Below, in pieces: positions 1 through 10,000 of a DNA stretch of 64,000 nt. The position numbers and the translations under genes were made by a program. The stretch is from Allacma fusca (taxonomy: Eukaryota; Arthropoda; Collembola; Symphypleona; Sminthuridae). The notes below the pieces were generated by a model that was not told where the DNA came from, did no database searches, and saw nothing but the letters and a program-made list of their open reading frames with translations. The stretch covers positions 35,017,067 to 35,081,066 of the forward strand of contig OX359245.1 in the NCBI GenBank assembly GCA_947179485.1, in the 5' to 3' direction. Every line of letters begins with the position of its first letter. Position 1 is the stretch's first letter.

Positions 1-1922
1 TCCTAGAAAATAATAAGTGGATAAAATTACACCACGGCAAGGCAGTCTCCTAAATTGTAGATATCCCTTACTGGAAATATAATTTTTATTTTTACAAACA
101 CCCCCGTAAATTATTGTAAGCGCCAGCAAAACAATCCCCGCGTAGTGTACTCTGAAGGTTGGAAATTAAAATTCTAAAAAAAAATTCTGAAAAGGTACAT
201 TCACTTAATTTCGCTGACTCGGTCCAGAAATTGAGATGTGTCCAGGTGTTTTATTATAAATTGAAAATAATGCTGCTTTTTTTCCTCATCAGCATATGAT
301 TGTCATAGTCCGTTGCGTATTTAGCGAGAGAGAATGCACTGTACCATAATTGTGTTCTCCATGGTATTATGGAGAAAAAATTCCATACAGTTAAAAAATA
401 CAACTGCTTTATTACTAAAGTGCTTTTGGGTATCACCTGTTATTGCTAATCTGGTCTAATTTAATTAATTATTTCCTGGATGTACATGCTTGCAGTTTAC
501 TTAGTGACAGCTAAGACCTTTATACTTCTACACAACATCTTCACAACCCAAATTCTTCTACCTAACATCTCTAAACATGAATATTTGTTATACAGCGCAC
601 TCTCTCTTTACAAGAACCCCAAAATTCTTAAAGAACGTAGAGAAATATAAGCTGCTTTGAATTGTGTTTTATGGGAATTAGTGCGCGTTTTTTTACTAAT
701 GTACAGAAACTACTCTCAAAAGTTATCTCTTATGGTGGAAGTATCCTGTATTACATGTTAATCCCTCCTGCTTCTGGAGTATTCTAGAGGTTAATAATTA
801 ATCTTCAGTCTCAATTTACTTTTTCATGTAGGCATGCTTTTACCCCTTTATAGAAAAAATGCTCTTAAATCGGGGTGTAACTGTGGGAGTTTATAGTGTT
901 TACATGTTAATTTCTTCTTTCCAGAAAACTGGGGTTAGTATTTGTATGCGTGAGTTAGGTGTGCGGTGTATGGACGCTTCCAAATAGTCCAAAACATTGA
1001 GTTACCCTTTCCCTTTTTTATCCCAACGTTACGTTAAACTGTATCGGGCAAGTTAAATTTACTTAAATAATCTTTGTGCACATGTGTCATTATGGTCACG
1101 ACGAGACGGTCTCTTCAATGGGGAAGATTCCTCACTAGAAATATATTAGTTAGTTATGTCAGATTTGCGGTTTTTACAACAGCTCTGTAAATCTTCTTCG
1201 AAACCTTGAGCACTAGTTGACACAAATTTAATTTTTTATTGAATTAAAACCTTCATTAGAGGAAAACTATATAGTCCTAGAAATGCCTGATAATCAAATA
1301 AATATTCCCTGGAACAAATGGAACAAATGCAGCCCTGAATTTATTACCATTCTTCCCACGGTAATCAACTAATTATTTTCTGTAGTATACATATTTTAGC
1401 TGGTTGATTGATAAATTCAAACCTGTCTATATACTTGCATGTTCCAAACTTCCAAAAATGAATATTTATTGCACACACAATCCCTCTCCATATAAGAAAA
1501 TTTCAAGACTTAAAACGGATGCTGTTAAGGTAAAGAGATAAACAAGCATGCATTGTATTTATTAGGATCACATATGTTTTGTCCGTGCAGAAAGACTGAT
1601 CTTAAAGTCTTAAAGGGAGTTCTCATTAATGATAATAATAAAGTACTACATAAATGTCACTCCCGGGTGCTTCTGGAAAGCTCACAATCAGTGCAATGTG
1701 AAGGCTACAATTGCCATGCGTGGGTAAGGGTATGACCCATGGACGCTTTCAAAGTGTCCCAAAAAATTAAAGTACCCTTTCCTTTTTACCCTCATCTTTA
1801 CGCTAACATATGTATACAGCAAGTCTCATTGTCAGTTTACGTTTCCCTACGGAGCCGATATTACGCACATGTGGCATGTCCCTACTAAAAGACTGTTTTA
1901 GTGCGACGTTCTAATAAAACCA
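1..1922. other. 5' flank, no gene seen
   Basis: AT-rich DNA with only short chance reading frames and no recognisable protein. The only structure I see is the diverged direct repeat at 540-1890, listed separately. The 254-436 and 1553-1735 open frames match nothing I recognise and lack splice context. Confidence 0.5.
540..1890. repeat. Diverged direct duplication (about 540-1110 and 1430-1890)
   Basis: Two blocks offset by about 800-870 bp share ordered similarities. Examples are ATGAATATTTRTTRYACA near 575 and 1458, ATGGACGCTTYCAAA near 970 and 1738, a TACCCTTTCC block near 1003 and 1773, and GCACATGTGNCAT near 1077 and 1864. The copies are strongly diverged with indels, as expected for an old local duplication or two decayed copies of one repeat. 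No terminal repeats or coding capacity were seen. Confidence 0.45.
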
Positions 1923-2091
1923 GGGTTGGCAAGTGGCAAGAAATGGCCTGGTCATTATTGGTTAAAATCCGGTTCTAACCGGCTTGGACCTGTTGTATAG
2001 GCTGGTATAAAATGGTCATAATTAATACTATCCAAATAAATCCACTGTCCAATAAAAACCGGTTTCTACCATTTCTTGCCACTGGCTTGGC
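1923..2091. mobile_element. MITE-like element, copy 1
   Basis: A 169-bp unit whose 152-bp core (1932-2083) starts with AGTGGCAAGAAATGG and ends with the exact reverse complement CCATTTCTTGCCACT, a 15-bp perfect terminal inverted repeat. It is non-coding and matches a second copy 193 bp downstream over its whole length with few substitutions. Short, TIR-bounded and non-coding describes a miniature inverted-repeat transposable element. The superfamily is not clear because no clean target-site duplication can be assigned. Confidence 0.7.
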
Positions 2092-2115
2092 TAATATTAT
2101 GCATGCATTAACAAA

Positions 2116-2284
2116 GGGTTGCCAAGTGGCAAGAAATGGCGTGGTCATGATTGGTTAAAATCCGGTTCTAAACGGCCTGGAGCTGTTGTATAGGTTGGTA
2201 TAAAATGGCCATAATTAATACTATCCAAATAACTCCACCGTCCAATAAAAGCCGGTTGTTACCATTTCTTGCCACTGGCTTGGC
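2116..2284. mobile_element. MITE-like element, copy 2
   Basis: Second copy of the 169-bp unit, core 2125-2276, with the same 15-bp perfect terminal inverted repeat. The two copies lie in direct orientation, 24 bp apart, and share flanking bases outside the core (GGGTTGSCA on the left, GGCTTGGC on the right). That suggests a tandem duplication of a larger unit rather than two independent insertions. Confidence 0.7.
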
Positions 2285-2341
2285 CTTTACTGATAAAATC
2301 CGGTTTATAACACGTTTAATTGACCTCTTATTGCATTGCAG

Positions 2342-2391
2342 ATATAGGAAGCTACAGGAAGATATCCGAAGCCACCAAGCAGCTAATAACT
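2342..2391 (+). other. Exon-like segment with good splice sites
   Basis: A 50-bp block lies between a good acceptor (pyrimidine-rich, ending TTGCATTGCAG) and a good donor (ACT followed by GTAAGTTTT). Two of its three frames are open; one reads IGSYRKISEATKQLIT and another YRKLQEDIRSHQAANN. It lies about 1.2 kb upstream of the first midasin coding exon. It could be a 5' untranslated or N-terminal exon of midasin, an exon of an upstream gene, or chance. I do not recognise the peptide. Confidence 0.3.
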
Positions 2392-3535
2392 GTAAGTTTT
2401 AATTCTTTTGATTAAAATATTTTTCAAAAAACCGGTGGTCAGGTATGTACATGAACATGAATTTTAACATATTCTTGCCAACAACCCTTGAAAAACGAAC
2501 GAAAATCTTGAGGATAATAAAATAATAATATTACAGTTAGATGTAAAAAATTATGTCCACCTTCACTGGACTATTTAATTTAGGTTTATTTTTATTTAAT
2601 TTACTTATTTACAAACAAAAATTATTTTATCCCCTGGCAATATTAGAGGGACTCCTCCTTCCAACATTAGAGGAAGAGTCATGGAGAATTTTTAAAGGGG
2701 TGACTGTTTACATGAATCCGTAGGAACGTGTTCTGAGTGACATAATACATTGGGGTTGGGTAGGTGCACAGCCCTAGCCTTGCTTGTTTCCTTATTATTC
2801 CGGGACAGCGGCTAGCTTCAAACCTAGCACGTGGATATGAGGAAAAGGCTGGAAGACGTTTTTGCGGTCTCGTCTCATTATTCGGCTCTCGGCTCTGCTC
2901 AATTCGCTCGTTCACATTGCATTGGATTGAAGACACGCACGTTGTGAATTTGCTCCTCAATAATTGTTAGCTCTTATTATTCGAATCTATTTAATACATG
3001 AAAGCTCGAGTTTTGATCTTTACGTTTCAGTGTCTTGTAATATTAAGCGAAGTTAAGTGAAGGCAATTAACCTTTGTGTCTATTTCCACAGTTTATATTT
3101 ATATTTGTTTAAAATAATACTAATCATTGGTTCATTTTGTGGAAGACAGTAAATCGTCGTGGAATTTTCCTCGGACTTGCTCCGCATCATGTCATTGACA
3201 TTCTAAATATTAAATAAAGGTTGCAAATTAAAAAGTGAAGTTAATTCAAAAAACAGTGTTCAGGTAAATTGAGAGTGTTCAGGTAAATTAAGAGTGTCAT
3301 CGTCTTCATTTATTTTATTTGGAAAAGTCAGGTCTTGCAAACAGAGTTGCTACAATGTTTATGTGATTTTTGAGATTTAATTTTGTAAATTATAAAATTG
3401 AAATGAATTGATTTGGTTTGATTTTGTTGATGTCTTTCAATGTTCAGTGAGTATTTTAGTTGGTGGCTTTAACGGCTGCTGTGTAAGCATTTTTGAGTGG
3501 AATTCTTTGTATGATTGTATTTTGAATTTTTGCAG
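2392..3535. other. Upstream region of midasin, promoter not resolved
   Basis: No coding sequence is supported. A stretch around 2750-2960 is richer in GC than its surroundings and could lie near the transcription start, but I see no TATA box or initiator I would defend. The stretch just before 3536 looks like the end of an intron (TTTTTGCAG). Confidence 0.35.
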
Positions 3536-3575
3536 GCCGTTTGCTTCCGTTTAGTATTATTTGGGAGAATAAAGT
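3536..3575 (+). other. MDN1: Probable 5' UTR part of the first coding exon of MDN1
   Basis: An acceptor-like TTTTTGCAG ends at 3535. The 40 bases before the ATG at 3576 carry an in-frame TAA two codons upstream. If the exon begins here, translation starts at 3576. A weaker acceptor at 3573/3574 (AATAAAG) would allow a longer N-terminus from upstream exons. Confidence 0.45.
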
Positions 3576-4096
3576 ATGCTGACTAGTCACCGGAAGCAGA
3601 AAGCATTGTGGGCAGAGGTTGTGGATGAGGAATTGGGAGCCTGTGTTAAAAAGAAGATGAGACCGGATGGAACTGACCTCCTGACTGACCTCACTCAATT
3701 ATTGACAAAAACCTTGCAAGGATTTGAATGTATCCCTTCCCCGAAATTCCAGGAGCTTCGAGAGCTGGCCAAGCATCGGGACAAGGATGTTCGATGGTAA
3801 GGGAAATTGAAAGTGAAATGAGGATTCGTGGGGCATTTATTTGTGGAGAGTGATTGGTGGAAGTGTATTTTGTGGAGCATGTTTGTTGACATTGATTTTG
3901 TACTGTTGTGTGCTGTTTAAAAGGTTGTCCTTGGAGTGTATTGGATCTCATTTGAGAATGTCGGACTCGGACAAGAAGAGAATGAAAACTCAATTTGAAA
4001 TCACCCCAGAGGAGGATCTAAACTTTGGCCTGAAGTTCCAAGTGCATTTTCAAAAGGAAAATGAAAAATTATCCAAAGTGGTTGGTGAAGTTCCTG
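3576..4096 (+). other. MDN1: MDN1 exons 1-2: N-terminal domain
   Basis: Exons 3576-3796 and 3924-4096 encode residues 1-131. The junction restores a Trp (TG+G) in KDVRWLSLECIGSHLRM, which aligns with the segment of human midasin just before AAA1 (LVRWYTANCLALVTCM). The intron is 127 bp. The start is chosen at 3576 because of the upstream in-frame stop; it leaves the N-terminal region roughly 100 residues shorter than the human one. Confidence 0.8.
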
Positions 4097-7000
4097 GTAA
4101 GGTTTTTATATTCACTTCAGGAATTAGGTTTCTTTGTTTTTTCATCTATAAAGGAATTCAATGTGCTGAGTTTGGATTTTTAATTCGGTTTAAACAGAGT
4201 CGGCGAAAATCTTGTTCCGAGAATTAAAACCCGCACCGAAAAATGGAATTCATATTCGAAAATTGAAAATCCAAAGTGAGTTAAACCCTGATTCCGACTC
4301 GGAGTACATCCTGCTTCCACTACACTCCAAGATAATGAAGGAAATAGCGTCGGATTTAATTTCTGTTAAATTAATTCCTATTTGTGTCTACGGCCCGACT
4401 GGAGTTGGCAAATCGACTTTCCTCAAGCTAATAGCATCATGTTTCAAGCGACACAAATACCCGGATATTATTTACGTCCAGATGAGTGACCAAATAGACT
4501 CCAGGCTGCTATTAGGATCGTACCATTCTACAGACCTGCCAGGGCAGTTCGTGTGGAAACCGGGTTGTTTGACGAAAGCAGTTCTTAATGGGCATTGGAT
4601 CGTGTTGGAGGATTTGGACTCGGCTTCAGCAGATGTATTAACTCTGTTTGATGGAATTATTGACTCTGGATCGTTGTCTGTACCTGGTTATGGAGAGATT
4701 AGGAAGTTCCATGAGGATTTCCGGATTTTGAGTACTTGCAGGACTTTCGGGGGGTCTGGCGATGGACGGTTGCTAGAGAAGATTGGGAGGCAGTGGAAGA
4801 AGTACCAGTTGGAGTCTCTCAGTTCCTTGGAGATGAAGATTCTGTTGGCATCAATGTTTCCTAATTTGAAGTATCTTGCAGAAAAGTTGTCCACAATTTT
4901 TAATGTCATGGAAGAAGCCAAACTAGCGTTTGGAAGCAAGAACCGATTACTTTCCTTAAGGTGAATTTGGTTATCTTTGTTTATTCGAGTGACGTTTAGG
5001 TAGTCTATTTCTGGAATCATAAGTAATAAATGGATTAATTCAGATTATTTGTCTTTGGTGCAGAGATTTTTTGAAGCTGTGTCGGAGGATACCGAGAAAT
5101 TTGGATTTCACAAAGCCAGCTTCAGCAGTTAAGATATTCCAAGAGTGCTTCGACTTATTTGTGGCTTCCTTATATGACCAATGTAATTGTTAACTATCAT
5201 AATTTGTAGCGTTTATATGTCTGGAAGTCTTCGCACTTATGCAATTTTTTTAATCTTACCTTTTCCAAAAGCCTCCAGAAAACAAGTAGCTGAGAAATTG
5301 GGAGCCCACTTGAACATTCTTCTTTCAAATGTCGAGTACTTTTGTGGAGCTTACAAACCTGTTGTAAGCATCGATATCAACTCGAGGCTCTTCACAGCTG
5401 GACGATATACAGTACAGATGATGACCCACCAACAGTTGCAGTATCAACAGACGTAAGTCTATAATTTTCGGCAATTTGATTTTTTAGCAATGAATTGTTG
5501 CGAGTTGACATTAATTAATTACTTTAAATAGCGACAAACCCAGCGTTTTTTCGCTAACAAAGCGCGCATGCTGTCTCTTGGAGATGATCTGCAGCTCCGT
5601 TCATCAGCAAGAACCTGTGTTGTTACTTGGAGAGACTGGCGTAGGCAAAACTTCATGTGTACAGTTCCTTGCTGAGACCCTGAGTCAGAAGTTGGTGGTG
5701 GTCAACTTGAATCGTCAGAGCGACTCTAGCGATTTGCTCGGCGGGTAATTCGGGCCGATTTACAACTTCATTTCAGCTTTCATTATTTGGTATTATACTT
5801 TAGTTATTAACATTGTTTTTATTTGCTGTAGTTACAAACCTGTAGAACTGAAGTACATCTTCGCCCCAATCCGAGAAGAGTTCGAAACTCTGTTTCGCCT
5901 AACATTCCGTCGTGATACCAATAAAAAATTCCTGGACCATCTGATGACGGCATATGCCAACCGAAACTGGAAGATTTTAGTCCAACTTATGGCTCATGTA
6001 CAGAGGAGTGCTGTGCTGAGGCAAGAAAAACTCAACGACAGGATGGATATCTTGCATCGGTAAGTAGCAGTGGTGTTCTTTATTTTATTGTTAGTTTCCA
6101 GTTTCCAAATTCATCTCGGGTAGTTACGCAGAGAATAAACAAGCGAAAAGCAGTATGACAAAGGAGGTAGTTTTAATTGCTGTCACAGAGAATAGAACCA
6201 CAGTGGGTAAGTTCCGTGGAGGAATTTTTTTGCTAGACCAAACACCCGTTGAGAAATCGGTGAAATTCGGTTTTTTTGGTTAAGCCGGAATTTCTCAGTA
6301 ACCACTTGTCAGATTTTCACAAAGTTTCGTGTCATGTGTAGAGAATGAAGTGCTCTAGTGCAGCATTGCAGCTTTTTTGAAAATTTGGCCAAAATCAGAA
6401 AAAAATAGTATTTTTCAGCGTTTTTTACCTCAAAGGTGCAATAACAGGGCGAAATATTAGACGATAAATACACATGTTTTCTGATTTTGGTCTTTTCAAA
6501 AATGCTGCACTAGAGCACTCCATTCTCTACAAATGACACGAAACATCGTGAAAATCGGACAAGTGGTTACTGAGAAATTCCGGCTTAACCAAAAAAACCG
6601 AATTTCACCGATTTCTCAACGGGTGTTTGGTCTAGCGAAAAAAATCCTCCACGGAACTTACCCACTGTGGGTCTGGTCTCTGTGACACCAATTAAAACTA
6701 CCTCCTTTGTCATACTGCGTTTTGCTTGTCTATTCTCCGCGTAACTACCCCTCATAAAATACAAATTGCGTCATCAGATGGGTCGGCCTGGGTCACCAAA
6801 TCTCTCGTATCGAAACCCAGCTGGGGCAAGGTGAAGAAAGTCCGTTTGCATTCTCTTTCATTGAGGGAACACTTATCGACGCAATTCAGAAGGGTCACTG
6901 GATCCTCCTTGACGAAATAAATTTAGCAACCCCAGAAATGCTCCAGTGTCTCTCAGGCGTTTTAGAGTCCCAAGCTCAGATACATTTATGGGAGAAAGGA

Positions 7001-10000
7001 GATGAGGCTCCTATCAAGCGTCACAAGAACTTCCACTTATTTGCTGCCATGAATCCTTCAACAGACGTCGGTAAAAAGGACCTTCCTTTGGGATTGCGTA
7101 ATCGGTATGTTTTATTCTCATTACTGAAGTTGGTATGTACAGATTTAGTTTTTAATAAAGGAAATTACAGTTGTACTTTAATATCATTTGTAATTATAGA
7201 TTTACTGAATATTTCGTGGACGAACTGAATGATGCAGATGAGCTGCAGATTTTAGTATCCGATTACTTGAGGGACATGTCTCTACCGATGGAGCAAGTAC
7301 GAAACATCGTTAAGTTTTATCTGAATGTTAAGTTCCAGGCCAGTGGGGAATTAGTTGATGGAACAGGTAAAAAGCCGCATTTTAGTTTACGGACGCTATG
7401 CCGAGCCCTCAAAATAGCCAGTCAAAATATTTATGGAAGTGTCAGCCGGTCCTTGTACGAGTCCTTTTGCATAAGTTTCCTTACGCAGTTGGACTATTCT
7501 TCCCATCCAGTTGTCCAGAAATTAATTGCCAGGTACCTTAGCTGTTGCTCCTATCAAATAATTAAATTTAGATACATGCCTATAGAATTCAATGAGCATT
7601 TGCTCCAGATTTTCGACCGAACTACAGTACGTTCATGTTTAGCTGTTTAAAATTTGTTGGATGAATTTTTATTTCAGGCACATATTTGGGAATCAAGACC
7701 TGAAATCTATTCTAAACCAAGCCTTGCCGCAACCAACTGGTAAGAGCGTCTGCGTTGAAGGCTATTGGCTCCCACAAGGAGATGTTCCAGTTATTCAGCC
7801 TGACAAGGTACCTGTACAGTTATGATGCGTTAGAGATTTCGGTCGAAATTAGAATCGAAATTGTGTCAGTTAAAGATTGCAAATGTTGCATATTTTTACA
7901 GTACATTCTTACTCCAAGTATCCGCCGAAACCTCAAAGATATTGGTCGCATAGTGTCCGCGGGGAAGTTGCCCATCCTTATTCAAGGTGAGACCTCTGTT
8001 GGAAAGACTAGCCTGATCCAGTACCTGGCCACCGTGTCGGGAAACAGATGCTTCAGGATCAATAACCATCAGCACACTGATCTTCAAGAGTACATCGGAT
8101 CCTATCAGAGTGACCAGTCTGGGAAGTTAGTTTTTACAGAAGGAGTGCTAGTCCAGGCAATGCGCCGAGGCGAGTGGGTTATTTTAGATGAACTGAATTT
8201 AGCCCCTTCTGAGGTTCTCGAAGCCCTTAATAGACTTCTGGATGACAATCGGCAATTGTTTATAACTGAGACTGGTGTTACTGTTACCGCCCATCCACGA
8301 TTTATGCTCTTTGCTACACAGAATCCACCAGGACTATATGGTGGCAGGAAGGTGCCTAGAAAAATTCATAACTAATTATATTTAATATTTTGCCTTTTTA
8401 AATATTTTAATTCATAGTAATTGTTATTTTGCAGTTACTGTCTCGTGCTTTCCGTAACCGTTTTGTGGAGCTTCATTTCGATGAGATTCCGAGTTCCGAA
8501 CTTGAGACAATTCTTCATTTGAGATGTGATATCCCCCCTAGCTATTGCAAAAAGATAATTGGAGTTATGAAAGAACTACAGGTTTGATCTAATTTCGCTG
8601 ATACTTTAATTGAGCTGTTGATTTTGCATACATTGATTTACTAATTTAATCAAGTATAATTTCAAGTAATTCTATTTTTGAATCGTACAATTCTAATTCC
8701 GATTCAGATGCGCCGTAAATCCAGCGCAGCACTACAGGGAAAGCATGGCTTTGCTACTCTTCGAGACCTGTTTCGATGGGCTGAGCGTTACCGATTGAGC
8801 AATGCTCAGAAAAGTACATTTTACGACTGGGATCAGCACTTAGCAGAGGACGGCTACCTTGTCCTTGCAGGAAAAGTCAGGATGGAATCCGAAGCTGACC
8901 TCATTCGACAAGTGCTGAAGCATCATTTCAAAAGGATGGTAGAACCTGAAAACTTATTTTCACTCCATGAGAAGACCTCAGCAACCACTCGAGAAATTCT
9001 GGAAAGCGTAATGGAAGGAGCAAGGAAAACCGAGTTTGGACACGTGGTCTGGACGTTCCAAATGCGAAGATTAGTGGTTCTAATCGGTAATGCAATGAAA
9101 TTTAACGAACCAGTTTTACTGGTTGGAGAGACAGGTTGTGGCAAGACCACTGTCGTTCAGATACTAGCGGAGCTCTTGAAGAGGAAATTGTTCACGGTCA
9201 ACTGTCATATGCACAGTGAGGGGAGCGACTTTTTGGGAGGACTCAGACCTGTTCGAACTCGATACGAGGATGTAAGTTTGTTCCAATCTGAATAGATACA
9301 TTTTTTGAGATATTTTAGAGATATTTAGTTTGCACGATTTTTTTTGAATAGCAGGTGTTTCGGCTTGTAGTAGACGTAGAAGTATTTACCGCATTGCTAG
9401 AGCCTTGCGTTATTGTAGTTTTATTTAAATTTGTATTTTAGGATGACAGGCTGTTTGAGTGGGTCAACGGTCCTCTGGTGGAAGCCATGCAGCAGGGTGG
9501 TATTTTCCTTGCTGATGAAATCTCTTTGGCTGATGATTCAGTACTAGAAAGAGTTAATTCAGTTCTCGAGCCTGAACGGACATTGCTTATATCCGAGAAA
9601 GGAGATGAAACTCCACAAGTGATTACTGCTGTTGACAATTTTCAATTTGTAGGAACTATGAACCCCGGTGGAGATTACGGCAAGAAGGAGGTGAGCAACT
9701 CTCTGATCTTAAGACACAGTGTTTAAATTAATTAGTGGGAGCATATTAATTGGACTTTTTTGTACTCTAGCTCTCCCCGGCATTAAGAAACCGCTTAACA
9801 GAGATTTGGTGCCCTAACACTGCGCAAGACACTGAGCTGGTAGCAATCATTGAGCATAATTTGGAGCCAAAGTTACGAAACCTGAACATTGGGGGCATCA
9901 TGACAACATTCTGCAGCTGGCTCCATTCCAACGAACTCTGCTCACGTATTGTGGTCAGTATCCGGGATTACCTTTCCTGGGTTAATTTCGTGAATGCATG

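Noticed and set aside
7572..7626. Possible extra midasin exon (YMPIEFNEHLLQIFDRTT) in intron 9
   Set aside because: It has splice-like ends, but using it puts the next exon in the wrong frame and breaks the conserved LKSILNQALPQPTG. The direct 7532-7678 junction matches the family.
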